DNA of 64,000 nucleotides from UBA830 sp038146925 (GTDB taxonomy: Bacteria > Pseudomonadota > Alphaproteobacteria > MPNO01 > UBA830), in contig JAYQSP010000003.1 of the NCBI GenBank assembly GCA_038146925.1, positions 1 to 64,000 on the forward strand. The letters are read 5' to 3'. A program made the translations under genes and the position numbers. The notes beneath the pieces were generated by a model, which was not told the origin of the DNA, did no database searches, and worked only from the letters and a program-made list of their open reading frames with translations. This document shows positions 33,240 to 42,866 of this stretch, one piece after another (position 1 is the stretch's first letter; every line of letters begins with the position of its first letter).

Positions 33240-34526
33240 TTACTCCTTCATGCTGTCGTCTTTGCCGGCGATGCCGAACAATTGTCTCACCAGGCGTTCG
33301 GCGTCCGCCCCTGCACCGACGTCTTCCGCCGCAAGCTTGCGCAGCGTTTCGGACGGGTCATGCAGCAAACGGTTGGTTAGCCGCCGCGTTGCCTCATCGA
33401 CCGCCGGGTCGTCGCCGCCCATATCAGACAGGACGTTCAGCCGGGTGCGTTCGAAATGTTGCCGCAATGCAGAGACAACCGGTACTGCATCGCGCTCCGC
33501 CACCGCCCGCAGATACTCCCGCATCTCAGTCTCGATGATCGCTTCCGCTTCCGCTGCCGCCTCGTCACGCTGGAACCGGCCTTCCAGAGCGATCCGTTCC
33601 AGGTCGTCCAGCGAATAGGCGAACGCCCCGTCAAGATCGTTGACCGCCGGATCCACGTCGGAAGGGATAGCGGCATCTAGGAACAGCATCGGCCGGCGGC
33701 GGCGCGCGGCAAGCGCCTTCGATACATTATCGGTGCCGAACAGATGCTGTCCGGCACCCATCGACGTGATCACGATGTCGGCATCCGCCAGCATGCCGGT
33801 CAGTTCGTCCAGCGCTGAAAAGTGGCATGCGTAGCGGCGTGCCGATATCTCTGCCCGGGCGCGGCTGCGGGCGACGACGGTCAACTGCGACAGGCCGGCA
33901 TCCCGCATCTGGTCGGCGATCAGTTCGCCCATCTCGCCGCCGGTAACAAGAACCGCGCGGACACGCGACAGATCGCCCTGGACATCGCGCGCCACCTGGA
34001 CCGCGCAGGCCGCCATCGACACGGGGCGCTGCCCTATCGTCGTTTCGGATCTCACGCGTTTGGCCGTCCGGTTGGCTGCCTGCACGATTGTGTTGAGTTC
34101 CGGCCCCAGAAAGTTTCCTGCGTCGGCGATCCGCACCGCATCGCGAAACTGACCCGTTACTTCCGGTTCTCCGACGACCGGACTGTCGAGGGAGGCGGAC
34201 ACCCGAAACAGATGGCGCAAGGCATCCTCCGCCTCGTGAAAGTAGGTCTGCGGTTCGATCTCGTCCGCGTCGAACCCGCCCAGCCTGGACAGCGCCGCGA
34301 TCGCGCCTGCGCGGGCAGTTTCCGTTTCCGGCGCAAGCCCGAAAATCTCTGTGCGCGCACAGGTGGACATCGCCACCGCATCGCTGAAACCGGCCGCGCG
34401 AATGGCGGTCAGAAAACCGGGAAGGTCTTCTTCCGCAATGATAAGCCTGTCGCGCGTCGTCTCGGAGCTGGTCCGGTGACTGGCACCAACGACGACGAGA
34501 CGGCTGAGGGTCCGCTCGTCAGACAT
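33240..34526 (-). CDS. hemA: Glutamyl-tRNA reductase (C5 pathway)
   Basis: Reduces glutamyl-tRNA to glutamate-1-semialdehyde, the first step of the C5 route to tetrapyrroles. The 428 residues show the catalytic domain with VVVGASHRTSS and the thiol Cys56 in MSTCARTEIFG (STCNRTE in most relatives; Asn is Ala here). Next come the NADPH-binding domain with VLVTGGEMGELIADQM, and the dimerisation helices. The segment VVGEPEVTGQFRDAVRIA matches the GEPQILGQVK region, with Val replacing the usual Ile-Leu pair. Start at ATG 34526. It should need glutamate-1-semialdehyde aminotransferase elsewhere. Alphaproteobacteria normally use ALA synthase (also called hemA) instead, so this is unexpected. Confidence 0.92.
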   Translation of the reverse strand: MSDERTLSRLVVVGASHRTSSETTRDRLIIAEEDLPGFLTAIRAAGFSDAVAMSTCARTEIFGLAPETETARAGAIAALSRLGGFDADEIEPQTYFHEAEDALRHLFRVSASLDSPVVGEPEVTGQFRDAVRIADAGNFLGPELNTIVQAANRTAKRVRSETTIGQRPVSMAACAVQVARDVQGDLSRVRAVLVTGGEMGELIADQMRDAGLSQLTVVARSRARAEISARRYACHFSALDELTGMLADADIVITSMGAGQHLFGTDNVSKALAARRRRPMLFLDAAIPSDVDPAVNDLDGAFAYSLDDLERIALEGRFQRDEAAAEAEAIIETEMREYLRAVAERDAVPVVSALRQHFERTRLNVLSDMGGDDPAVDEATRRLTNRLLHDPSETLRKLAAEDVGAGADAERLVRQLFGIAGKDDSMKE

Positions 34527-34533
34527 TGGCTCG

Positions 34534-35778
34534 CTACAGAAATTGTTCGAGACGGGCTTGGAGATCGTCCAGCGGCACCAGTTCCTGTTCTCCGGAATCG
34601 AGATCGCGGACAGTCGCCGAGGATTGTTCGAGCTCGTCGTCGCCGATGATGACAGCGGCGCGGGCATCGATGCTGTTGGCGCGTTTCATGCGTTGCTTCA
34701 TCTTTCCGCGATATCCCAGATCAACGGCGATGCCGGCGCGACGCAGCCGGTCGGTGAGCTGCAAGCCCACTGCCTCGGCCGCTTCGCCCAGGGGGACGAC
34801 CGCGATGGGCCGTGTTCTGGCGGGACCGTCGCCGATCAGCATCGACAGACGCTCGATGCCGGACGCCCAGCCGACGCCGGGTGTCGACGGGCCGCCCATT
34901 TGTTCCACCAAACCGTCGTAGCGCCCGCCCGCCAGCACCGCGCTCTGCGCGCCGAGCGCATCGGTCGTGAATTCGAACGCGGTGTGGCAGTAATAATCCA
35001 GCCCGCGCACCAGACGCGAATTCCGTTGCCAGGCGATGCCCAGCGCATCCAGTCCGGCGCAGACCTCTGCGAAGAAGTCGCGCGATTCGGCATCCAGGCT
35101 GTCGTCGAATTCGGGCGCGCCGGCGACGATGGCGCGGTCGCCTTCGTTCTTGGAATCGAGAATGCGCAGCGGGTTACGGTCGAGGCGGTCCTGACTGTCA
35201 GCGGACAGACCGGCCCGGTGGTCGCTGAAATAGTCGACCAGCACATCCCGGTACGCCGCCCGGCTTTCGGTGTTACCGAGGGTGTTCAGTTCCAGCGTGG
35301 TGTTTCCCTGCACGCCCAGCGCGTCGAGGATGGCAGCGCCGAGGGCGATCACCTCGACGTCGCCGACGGGGTCCGCCACCCCCAGCAGTTCGACGCCGAT
35401 CTGATGAAACTGGCGCAATCGACCCTTCTGGGGACGCTCGTAGCGGAACATCGGCCCCGCATAAAAGAACTTCAGCGGCAGGTTCTGGCTCAATCCGCCG
35501 GAGATCAGCGCCCGGGCGATTCCGGCGGTCCCTTCCGGGCGCAGCGTGATGCTGTCGCCTCCCTTGTCGGTAAAGGTGTACATCTCCTTGGTAACGATAT
35601 CCGACGTTTCGCCGAGCGTTCGGGCGAACACCTCGCTGAACTCGAAGATCGGCGTGGCGGCCTCTTCATAGCCGTAGCATTCGGCAATGGATCGGCCGGT
35701 ATCCGTTACGTGACGCGCACGCCGGGCCTCGTCGGGGAGAAGATCGTGCGTGCCGCGGACAGGTTGAAGAGACGCCAT
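34534..35778 (-). CDS. hisS: Histidine--tRNA ligase
   Basis: Class II aminoacyl-tRNA synthetase of 414 residues. It begins LQPVRGTHDLLPDEARR. Motif 2 lies in TLRPEGTAGIARA and FYAGPMFRYERPQKGRLRQF. The histidine-specific block LVRGLDYYCHTAFEF and the motif 3 region GVGWASGIERL follow, then a C-terminal anticodon-binding domain. Seven bases separate its stop from the hemA start, so it probably leads the hisS-hemA-prfA-prmC transcript. A 96-base gap lies upstream. Confidence 0.96.
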   Translation of the reverse strand: MASLQPVRGTHDLLPDEARRARHVTDTGRSIAECYGYEEAATPIFEFSEVFARTLGETSDIVTKEMYTFTDKGGDSITLRPEGTAGIARALISGGLSQNLPLKFFYAGPMFRYERPQKGRLRQFHQIGVELLGVADPVGDVEVIALGAAILDALGVQGNTTLELNTLGNTESRAAYRDVLVDYFSDHRAGLSADSQDRLDRNPLRILDSKNEGDRAIVAGAPEFDDSLDAESRDFFAEVCAGLDALGIAWQRNSRLVRGLDYYCHTAFEFTTDALGAQSAVLAGGRYDGLVEQMGGPSTPGVGWASGIERLSMLIGDGPARTRPIAVVPLGEAAEAVGLQLTDRLRRAGIAVDLGYRGKMKQRMKRANSIDARAAVIIGDDELEQSSATVRDLDSGEQELVPLDDLQARLEQFL

Positions 35779-35874
35779 GTTTAGATTCTGAATTTCAAGG
35801 GCCGGAAAACCGAGGTGTCGGAGTGGCGCGTTATAGCCGATTCGCCGGCAACGCCATAGGGCGCAGTTTGACCG

Positions 35875-37227
35875 CTAGTTCGCGCCGCTCAACAGCCCTT
35901 CGGCGTCCAGCGGAATGTTACGCCGGACCTGGCCCATGGGGCCGAGCGAGGGCACACGCCTGTCGCCGACGGATATCTGAAGCCCACCGGCATTGCCGGT
36001 TTCGAGCACAAGGTCGGCGCCCGACGGCACTTCGTAGCTGTCGCCCGGGCGCATCAATTGAGAGAACAGGGGCTGCCCGTCCGCCGTCTTCACGGCGACA
36101 TAGCTGTCGGCGGTGGCGCGTACCACGATACGAACCACGTCGGGAGAATCGCCGGGCAGGATGCGGCTTGCCGGTTGCGCCGGGGCGGGAGCCGGTGTAA
36201 CGGCGGCCATCTGGTCCGGTGTTTCGGCAGGGACCGGTGTTTCGACCACCGTCGGAGCGGGAGCAGGCACGGGTGCGGGTTCGGAAACCGGCGCCGGTGC
36301 CGGTGGCGTTTCGGCGACGGGCTCTGCGCGTGCCGTCGGCGCAGGTGCGGGTTCCGGCGCTTCCGTGCTGGTTGTAGCGACAGCAGGGGCAGTCGTCTCC
36401 GCCGCCGGGGTCTCAGGCTGGGCGGGGGCTGCGGGAGCCGCCGCCGTCTGGTCAGGTTCGCTTGCCGCAGGCGGAGATCTTTGTTCGGGGCTGTCGGGGG
36501 TGATCGGCGCTTCGGCTGTATCCCCCGGCGTATTCGCCTCCACGGCACCGGATTGAGCATCCGCGGGTGCTGCGGGCGATCCGGTCGCCGTCTCTGGGGC
36601 TGCCACCGCGTTCCCTGCAGGGACCGCATCCGACGTTGTCGCGGATTGCGGGGCGCCCGACGGAGCGTCTTCCGTCTGCGGCGCTTGCACGGCTTGTGTC
36701 GATTCCACCCGAGAATCCTGCTGCGCGGGCACCGGCGCGGGCGACGTCTGGTTGGCGGCGTCTTCGACCAGCCCCGATAGTTCGCTCGGCAGTTTGGCCA
36801 CGGTTTCCATCGGATCGCTGCCCTGCGATGAAAGATAGTACCAGCCGCCATAGGCGCCAGCCGCGATGACGGCCGCGACCATCAGGATGAACGCCGTCGG
36901 CAGCCGCCCCTCTTCAACAGGCGACGGCAGGTGAAGTTGCGTCTGGTTGCTGATCTCGGCGCCTGCCATCTTGAAACGCCGGACGATCTCCTCGCCGTCG
37001 AGGCCGAGATAATCGGAATAAGCGCGAAGAAAGCCGCTGACATAGGCGTTTCCGGGCAGATCGCCGAGGCGCCCGGTTTCGATCGCTTCGAGATATACGA
37101 GCCGTATGCGCAGATCATCGGCGACCTTTTCTAGATCGTGACCGAGATTTTCGCGCATTTCGCGCATCATCGCGCCTAGTTCGGTGGCGTCGAATTCTTC
37201 CGTCTGGGCCGGCGTCGTCGCATTCAT
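35875..37227 (-). CDS. RodZ-like helix-turn-helix membrane protein
   Basis: Product of 450 residues with the RodZ arrangement. A cytoplasmic helix-turn-helix (about 15-85, with MMREMRENLGHDLEKVADDL and GNAYVSGFLRAYSDYLGLD) is followed by one membrane helix (110-131). A very long Pro/Ala/Thr/Glu-rich periplasmic linker (about 150-360) leads to a C-terminal DUF4115-type beta domain (about 365-450, with VRATADSYVAVKTADGQPLF and MRPGDSYEVP). RodZ ties MreB to the elongation machinery. ATG 37227 follows a GGGGGGA stretch; an earlier start would add 30 residues of unlikely composition. The 187 bases upstream carry no gene. Confidence 0.85.
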   Translation of the reverse strand: MNATTPAQTEEFDATELGAMMREMRENLGHDLEKVADDLRIRLVYLEAIETGRLGDLPGNAYVSGFLRAYSDYLGLDGEEIVRRFKMAGAEISNQTQLHLPSPVEEGRLPTAFILMVAAVIAAGAYGGWYYLSSQGSDPMETVAKLPSELSGLVEDAANQTSPAPVPAQQDSRVESTQAVQAPQTEDAPSGAPQSATTSDAVPAGNAVAAPETATGSPAAPADAQSGAVEANTPGDTAEAPITPDSPEQRSPPAASEPDQTAAAPAAPAQPETPAAETTAPAVATTSTEAPEPAPAPTARAEPVAETPPAPAPVSEPAPVPAPAPTVVETPVPAETPDQMAAVTPAPAPAQPASRILPGDSPDVVRIVVRATADSYVAVKTADGQPLFSQLMRPGDSYEVPSGADLVLETGNAGGLQISVGDRRVPSLGPMGQVRRNIPLDAEGLLSGAN

Positions 37228-37413
37228 GATAAGGCGTCCCCCCAACGCGCAGCAGACCGGGCGACGGTCCCGAATTCCGTCTCGCGGCCGGTTTCTCGCA
37301 CCCCGCCGCCAGTACAAATTCGCGCTTACCGTAGCCCTACCCGTTGTAAGCGGGAGAGAAATAGCAAAGAAATCAATCGGATATCAACGTCAAACTGCGT
37401 TCGAAACAACTCT

Positions 37414-39681
37414 TCAAGATTCCAGTACGACCCCATGATCCAGGGCATAGGCGCTTAATTTGCGCCGCAGACTGTGATCGGGCGCTGCGATAAGCGTCTC
37501 GATGTAAGCGCCGAGTTCGGCAACATCCACGGTCAGGGTCATGGCTTTCACCGCGCCGAACAGGGACGGCGACAAAGACAACGACCGGACACCGAGTCCC
37601 AGAAGCGTCATCGCCTCGATGGGCCGGCCCGCCATTTCGCCGCACAACGACACCGGCACGCCCGCAGCATCGCACCGGACCACGATATCTCGAATGACCG
37701 ACAACATGCCGGGCGACAGAATGTCATATCGATCGGACACCCGGGGATTGCCCCGGTCGGTCGCGAACATGAACTGGAACAGGTCGTTGCTGCCGATCGA
37801 CAGGAAATCCAGATCGGGAAGCAAAGCGTCGAGCTGCCAGACCAGCCCGGGCACTTCCAGCATGGCCCCCACACTTACCGCGGCCGGCGGTTCGATCCCC
37901 TGTCTGTCCAGGCGGGCACGTTCCATTTCCAGCACCCGCTGGGCGGCCCTGAATTCAGCAACTTCGGCGATCATCGGGAACATGACGTACAGATCGCGCC
38001 CGGCCGCCGCATGCAGCATCGACCGCAGCTGCTGCCGCAACATGCCCGGGCGGTCCAGCCCGACACGTATCGACCGCCAACCGAGCGCCGGATTAGGGTC
38101 GTCGTTGACATCCATGTAAGGCAACTGCTTGTCGCCGCCGACGTCGAGGGTGCGAAAACGGACCGGCTTGCCGTCCGCCCTGTCGAGCACATCGCGGTAG
38201 ATTGCGGTCTGCTGCGTCAGATCGGGAAACGACGACCGGACCATGAACGGTATTTCCGTCCGGTACAGCCCCACCCCGTCGGCGCCGGTTTCCTCCAGCC
38301 ACTGCATGTCGGCGAGAATGCCGCAATTGATGTTGAGAGAAACATCGACGCCGTCCCGCGTCACGGTTTTCAATCCACGCATCGACGCATAGAGACTCCG
38401 ACGCTGTTCCCTGGCGCGCAGCGTCTCCGTCATGTGACCTTCGATGTCGTCGGACGGCCGGACAAAAACCTGCGCGTTGTCGCCATCGACGATGATCCGG
38501 TCTCCGGGATCGACGTTCTGCATGACCCCTTCGACCTTGCCGACCACGGGAATGCCGAGCGCCCTGGCGATGATCGATACATGCGACGTCGCCGTCCCTT
38601 CCTCCGTCACCAGCCCCCGCAGACGGCTGGTGTCGTAGTCCAGCAATTCGGCAGGGCCCGGATTGCGGGCCACGAGAATGATGTCGTCGGGCAGATCCTG
38701 CGTCTTCACCTCGCCGCCCAGATGCAGCATCAGCCGGGTGGCGATGTCTTCCAGATCCGACAACCGTTCTCGGATATACGGATCGCTGGCGCTGCGCATG
38801 CGGGCGACCGTGTCCTCGCGCACCTGCTGGACGGCGGCGTCGGCGGTCAGCCCGCTGTCGATGCCTTCGCGGATCCGACCCAACCAGCCGCGGTCTTCGG
38901 CAAACCGCCGGTAGGTATCCAGGACCTCGCGATGTTCGCCGGCTTCGTGCAGACGGGACGACGACAGCAATTCGTCCAGTGACGTGTGCATGGCAGTCAT
39001 CGCTTCGCGCAGCCTGTCTTGCTCGGCGTCGATGTCGTCGGCGAATATCTGGCGGATGCTGATATTCGGCGCGTGCAGCACCGCTTCGCCGATGGCGAAG
39101 CCTTCGTTCACCCGCAGCCCCGCCATGCGGCCCGACCGGAAGGCATGACCGTCGCCCGGCAGATATCGTTCGTCTTCCCTGACCAGCTCGCCGGAGACGA
39201 TCAGCTCGGCGATCACGGTGGCGATGATCTCCAGCGCCTCGGACTCCTCCTCCGAATAGGTCCGCTGGTCGCGGTGCTGAATAACGAGAACGCCGCGCAC
39301 CCGGCCGCCGCGGATAATCGGAACGCCGAGCAGCGACGAGAACGCTTCTTCGCCGGTTTCGGGACGATAGCTGAAATCGGGATGCCGCTGTGCATCCGGC
39401 AGGTTCAGGGGCGCCGCAGTCAGCGCGATGGTGCCGACGAGGCCTTCGCCGACCTGAAGACGCGTGACGTGCACCGACCCCGGATTGAGGCCCTCGGTCG
39501 CGAACAGTTCGAGGATATTGCCCGCGCGCAGCACATAGACGGAGCACACTTCGGCGGCCATCTCGGCGGCGATGATGCGGACGATTTCGGCGAGACGTTC
39601 CTCCGCCGAGCCCGAGCCCGCCATCACCAGCCTGAGGCGGCGCAACGCCTCGCGATGACCGGTGACGCGGGGCTTGTCCAT
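37414..39681 (-). CDS. ptsP: Phosphoenolpyruvate--protein phosphotransferase of the nitrogen PTS (EI-Ntr)
   Basis: Enzyme I paralogue that starts the regulatory nitrogen PTS (PtsP - NPr - EIIA-Ntr). The 755 residues comprise an N-terminal GAF domain (about 15-165, with LFATEGLNPG and GVPIIRGGRVRGVLVIQ), the phosphorylated swivelling domain with His367 in GTATSHVSIIARALGIP, and the PEP-binding barrel with TLDVGGDKQLPYM and LCGEMAGRP. The GAF domain senses glutamine in relatives. The start ATG overlaps the stop of the upstream nitronate monooxygenase-like gene by one base, so they are coupled. Position after lysC is typical of alphaproteobacteria. Confidence 0.94.
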   Translation of the reverse strand: MDKPRVTGHREALRRLRLVMAGSGSAEERLAEIVRIIAAEMAAEVCSVYVLRAGNILELFATEGLNPGSVHVTRLQVGEGLVGTIALTAAPLNLPDAQRHPDFSYRPETGEEAFSSLLGVPIIRGGRVRGVLVIQHRDQRTYSEEESEALEIIATVIAELIVSGELVREDERYLPGDGHAFRSGRMAGLRVNEGFAIGEAVLHAPNISIRQIFADDIDAEQDRLREAMTAMHTSLDELLSSSRLHEAGEHREVLDTYRRFAEDRGWLGRIREGIDSGLTADAAVQQVREDTVARMRSASDPYIRERLSDLEDIATRLMLHLGGEVKTQDLPDDIILVARNPGPAELLDYDTSRLRGLVTEEGTATSHVSIIARALGIPVVGKVEGVMQNVDPGDRIIVDGDNAQVFVRPSDDIEGHMTETLRAREQRRSLYASMRGLKTVTRDGVDVSLNINCGILADMQWLEETGADGVGLYRTEIPFMVRSSFPDLTQQTAIYRDVLDRADGKPVRFRTLDVGGDKQLPYMDVNDDPNPALGWRSIRVGLDRPGMLRQQLRSMLHAAAGRDLYVMFPMIAEVAEFRAAQRVLEMERARLDRQGIEPPAAVSVGAMLEVPGLVWQLDALLPDLDFLSIGSNDLFQFMFATDRGNPRVSDRYDILSPGMLSVIRDIVVRCDAAGVPVSLCGEMAGRPIEAMTLLGLGVRSLSLSPSLFGAVKAMTLTVDVAELGAYIETLIAAPDHSLRRKLSAYALDHGVVLES

Positions 39682-40712
39682 CAGCCGGAGGCCTGTTCGC
39701 GGGCCGCAAGGGCGTCGACGGCCTCGGCGACAAGTCCGGCGATGATATCTGCGACGGGTTTCTCTTCCTTGACCATGCCGACGCTCTGGCCCGCCATCAG
39801 CGAACCGGTTTCGACATCGCCGTCGACTACGGCGCGGCGCAGCGCGCCCGCCCAGTAATGCTCGATCTTCAGCTGGGCTTCGGTCTGATCGACCTCGCCA
39901 CGACCGAACGCGTCGATGACCTCGCGCTGGGTCTGCTGAAATTCCCGTGTCGCGTCGTTCTGCAACGCGCGCACCGGGATAACCGGAAACTGCGGGTCGA
40001 GCTGGACCGACGGCACGGCATCGCGGGCGGACGCCCGGATGAACGCCTTCTTGAAATTCTCGTGCGCGATGGATTCGGTCGCGCAGACGAACAGCGTGCC
40101 GAGCTGACAGCCGGACGCTCCCATCTCCAGATAGGCCAGCACCGCGTCGCCGCGGCCGATGCCGCCGGCGATAAAGACCGGCACGTCTTCGATATGGGGC
40201 AGGATTTCCTGCGCCAGAATGCTGGTCGCAACCGGACCGATATGGCCTCCGGCCTCCGCACCCTCGATCACCAGCGCATCGGCGCCCTGGCGGATCAGCC
40301 GCTTGGCTAGGCTGAGGGTCGGCGCGAAACAGACGACCTTCGCACCACCGTCCTTCGCCCGTTTGATGGCCGGCGCACCGGGCAGTCCGCCCGCCAGAAT
40401 AATATGGCCGACATTGTGGGACAGGCATACGTCGATCAGCTCGTCCAGCTGCGGGTGCATGGTGATCAGGTTCACGCCGAACGGCTTGTCGGTCAGCGCC
40501 GCGGTGGCGACGATCTCGCCATCCAGCAACTCGGGCGTCATCGCGCCGCAGGCGATCACGCCGAATCCGCCCGCGTTCGACAGGGCGGAAACGAGATTGC
40601 GTTCCGACACCCAGGTCATCGCCCCTCCCAGGATGGCGTATTCGGCGCCAAGAAAATCCCGGCCCCGTTGCCAGAGCGTATCGAGCTGTTTGCGCGGCGA
40701 GATCATATCCAT
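39681..40712 (-). CDS. Nitronate monooxygenase / FabK-like flavoprotein
   Basis: FMN barrel enzyme of 343 residues of the 2-nitropropane dioxygenase family. Visible blocks: LGGAMTWVSERNLVSALSNA at the N-terminus, then GADALVIEGAEAGGHIG and FIAGGIGRGDAVLAYLEMGA, which form the FMN phosphate site. The family includes nitronate monooxygenases and the enoyl-ACP reductase FabK, which cannot be separated by eye. The EGAEAGGHIG His is the base proposed for nitronate oxidation. It lies between lysC (11 bases) and ptsP (one-base overlap), thus inside what is usually a lysC-ptsP pair. Confidence 0.82.
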   Translation of the reverse strand: MDMISPRKQLDTLWQRGRDFLGAEYAILGGAMTWVSERNLVSALSNAGGFGVIACGAMTPELLDGEIVATAALTDKPFGVNLITMHPQLDELIDVCLSHNVGHIILAGGLPGAPAIKRAKDGGAKVVCFAPTLSLAKRLIRQGADALVIEGAEAGGHIGPVATSILAQEILPHIEDVPVFIAGGIGRGDAVLAYLEMGASGCQLGTLFVCATESIAHENFKKAFIRASARDAVPSVQLDPQFPVIPVRALQNDATREFQQTQREVIDAFGRGEVDQTEAQLKIEHYWAGALRRAVVDGDVETGSLMAGQSVGMVKEEKPVADIIAGLVAEAVDALAAREQASG

Positions 40713-40723
40713 GTCCGGCGCCC

Positions 40724-41944
40724 CTATACCGCGTCCAGCCCGTAGGCCGTGTGAAGCGACCGCAGCGCCAGTTCGGTATAGGCGTCGGATACCAGCACGC
40801 TGATCTTTATTTCCGAGGTGGAGATCACCTGGATATTGATCCCCTTGTCGGCCAGCGCCTTGAACATGCGTAGCGCGACCCCCGCATGGCTGCGCATGCC
40901 GACGCCGACGACGGAAATCTTGACGACGTCGGGATCGCCTTCGACGCGTTCGAACCCCAGCTTCTCCTTCTGGCCGCCGAGAACTTCCAGCGTGCGGGCG
41001 AGATCGTCCTTCGGCACCGTAAACGTGAGGTCGGTCGCCTTGCCGTCTTCGGACACGTTCTGGACGATCATGTCGACATTGATGCTGGCTTCCGCCAGCG
41101 GGCCGAAGATAGCGGCGGCGATGCCGGGATTGTCGGGCACGCGCACCAGCGTGATCTTGGCCTCGTTGCCGCTATGGGCGATTCCGCTGACGATTTCCTG
41201 TTCCACGATTTCTTCCTCATCTACGACCAGGGTACCGGGCGCGTCGATAAAGCTCGACAGCACCTGCAGCCTGACCCGGTGGTTCATGGCGAGCTCGACG
41301 GACCGCGTCTGCAACACCTTGGCCCCGAGCGACGCCATTTCCAGCATCTCTTCATATGTGATCCGGTCGAGTTTGCGCGCGCGGGTGACGATGCGCGGAT
41401 CGCTGGTGTAGATGCCGTCTACGTCGGTGAATATATCACACCGGTCGGCATCGATCGCCGCGGCAAGCGCCACCGCCGACGTATCCGAGCCGCCGCGCCC
41501 CAGCGTGGTGATGCGGTTGTCGGAGGCGATGCCCTGGAAACCGGCCATCACCGCCACCTGGCCCTGTCCGAACCGGCGGACGATTTCGTCCGCCTTGACG
41601 TCCTCGATCCGCGCGCGGCCATGCACGTCGTCGGTCACCATAGGAATCTGCCAGCCGAGCCACGACCGGGCATCGACCCCGATATTCTGCAACGCCATCG
41701 CCATCAGACCGACAGTGATCTGCTCGCCGGCGGAGACCACGACGTCGTATTCGCGGGCATCATGCATGGGCGATATTTCGCGCGTCCACTCAACCAGCTG
41801 GTTGGTGGTTCCCGCCATGGCGGAAACCACGACGGCGACTTCGTCGCCCGCGTCGACCGACCGTTTCACGCGCTGGGCCACCGCCCTGATGCGGTCGATA
41901 TCGGCCACCGACGTGCCGCCGAATTTCTGCACGATACGCGCCAT
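40724..41944 (-). CDS. lysC: Aspartate kinase
   Basis: Phosphorylates aspartate, the entry step to lysine, threonine, methionine and diaminopimelate. The 406 residues begin MARIVQKFGGTSVADIDR; substrate and ATP blocks are VVVSAMAGTTNQL, GRGGSDTSAVALA and TDVDGIYTSDPR. Two ACT domains follow from about 265 (LVRVPDNPGIAAAIF, and SVVGVGMRSHAGVALRMF), the feedback site for lysine and/or threonine. The small catalytic-plus-ACT form is standard in alphaproteobacteria. Divergent from ubiG across 169 bases. Confidence 0.95.
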   Translation of the reverse strand: MARIVQKFGGTSVADIDRIRAVAQRVKRSVDAGDEVAVVVSAMAGTTNQLVEWTREISPMHDAREYDVVVSAGEQITVGLMAMALQNIGVDARSWLGWQIPMVTDDVHGRARIEDVKADEIVRRFGQGQVAVMAGFQGIASDNRITTLGRGGSDTSAVALAAAIDADRCDIFTDVDGIYTSDPRIVTRARKLDRITYEEMLEMASLGAKVLQTRSVELAMNHRVRLQVLSSFIDAPGTLVVDEEEIVEQEIVSGIAHSGNEAKITLVRVPDNPGIAAAIFGPLAEASINVDMIVQNVSEDGKATDLTFTVPKDDLARTLEVLGGQKEKLGFERVEGDPDVVKISVVGVGMRSHAGVALRMFKALADKGINIQVISTSEIKISVLVSDAYTELALRSLHTAYGLDAV

Positions 41945-42113
41945 GGAGGCTCCTCGAATTCATCTGCGCCGCAGTGTCGCACCCGGTCCCGGAAAACCGC
42001 CCGTCCGACCGATTCAACGGTGTTTGAGAGTATGGCTTACTTGCCCCGCGCGACGCGGGCGCATACATACTCGGAAGACCCTTTACAGGCAAGTACAGGC
42101 AAGGAAACCCGCC

Positions 42114-42866
42114 ATGCCCGCCGCAACCGCCCCGCAGGCCGCGACGACGATCGACCCGGAGGACGTCGCCCGGTTTTCCGCCATCGCCGACGAATGGTGG
42201 GATCCGGACGGCAAATTCAGGCCGCTGCACCGGTTCAACCCGGTCCGCCTGCAGTATATCCGCGACCGGATGTGCGCGCATTTCGGCCGCGATCCTCGAT
42301 CCCTGCGTCCTTTCGAGGGGCTGAAATTCCTCGACGTCGGCTGCGGCGGCGGCCTGATCTCGGAACCCCTGGCCCGCATGGGCGCTTCCGTTACCGCCAT
42401 CGATGCTTCGGAAAAGAACATCGGCACCGCCCGGGTCCATGCGGAAAAAAACGGCCTCGACATCGACTATCGCGCAACCACCGTGGAGGACCTCGCGGCT
42501 ACGGGCGAGTCTTTCGATGCCGTTATTTCGATGGAAGTGGTCGAGCATGTAGCGGATGTCGATCTGTTCCTCGACGGCTGTGCGGCCCTGATGGCCGATC
42601 GCGGCGCCATCGTCCTTGCGACCCTGAACCGCACGCCTAAATCCTTCGCCTTCGGCATCGTCGGCGCCGAATACATCATGCGCTGGCTGCCGCGGGGCAC
42701 GCACGACTGGAAGAAATTCGTGCGCCCGTCGGAACTGGCCCGCGCACTGCGCCGCAACCGGGTTGCAGTCGACGACATCTCCGGTCTGACCTTCAACCCG
42801 CTGAACGGCGCGTGGCGGATCAGCGGCGACGTATCGGTCAATTACGTGCTGTTCGGGACCCGCTGA
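42114..42866 (+). CDS. ubiG: Ubiquinone O-methyltransferase UbiG
   Basis: SAM-dependent enzyme catalysing both O-methylations in ubiquinone biosynthesis. The 250 residues show FSAIADEWWDPDGKFRPLH and NPVRLQYIRD at the N-terminus, SAM site FLDVGCGGGLISEPLARMG, and the C-terminal block GTHDWKKFVRPSEL typical of UbiG/Coq3. ATG 42114 with AAGGAAA upstream. The leader contains a tandem TACAGGCAAG (42084-42103). Divergent from lysC, the usual alphaproteobacterial neighbour; works in the same pathway as coq7 at 14.7 kb. Confidence 0.95.
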   Translation: MPAATAPQAATTIDPEDVARFSAIADEWWDPDGKFRPLHRFNPVRLQYIRDRMCAHFGRDPRSLRPFEGLKFLDVGCGGGLISEPLARMGASVTAIDASEKNIGTARVHAEKNGLDIDYRATTVEDLAATGESFDAVISMEVVEHVADVDLFLDGCAALMADRGAIVLATLNRTPKSFAFGIVGAEYIMRWLPRGTHDWKKFVRPSELARALRRNRVAVDDISGLTFNPLNGAWRISGDVSVNYVLFGTR

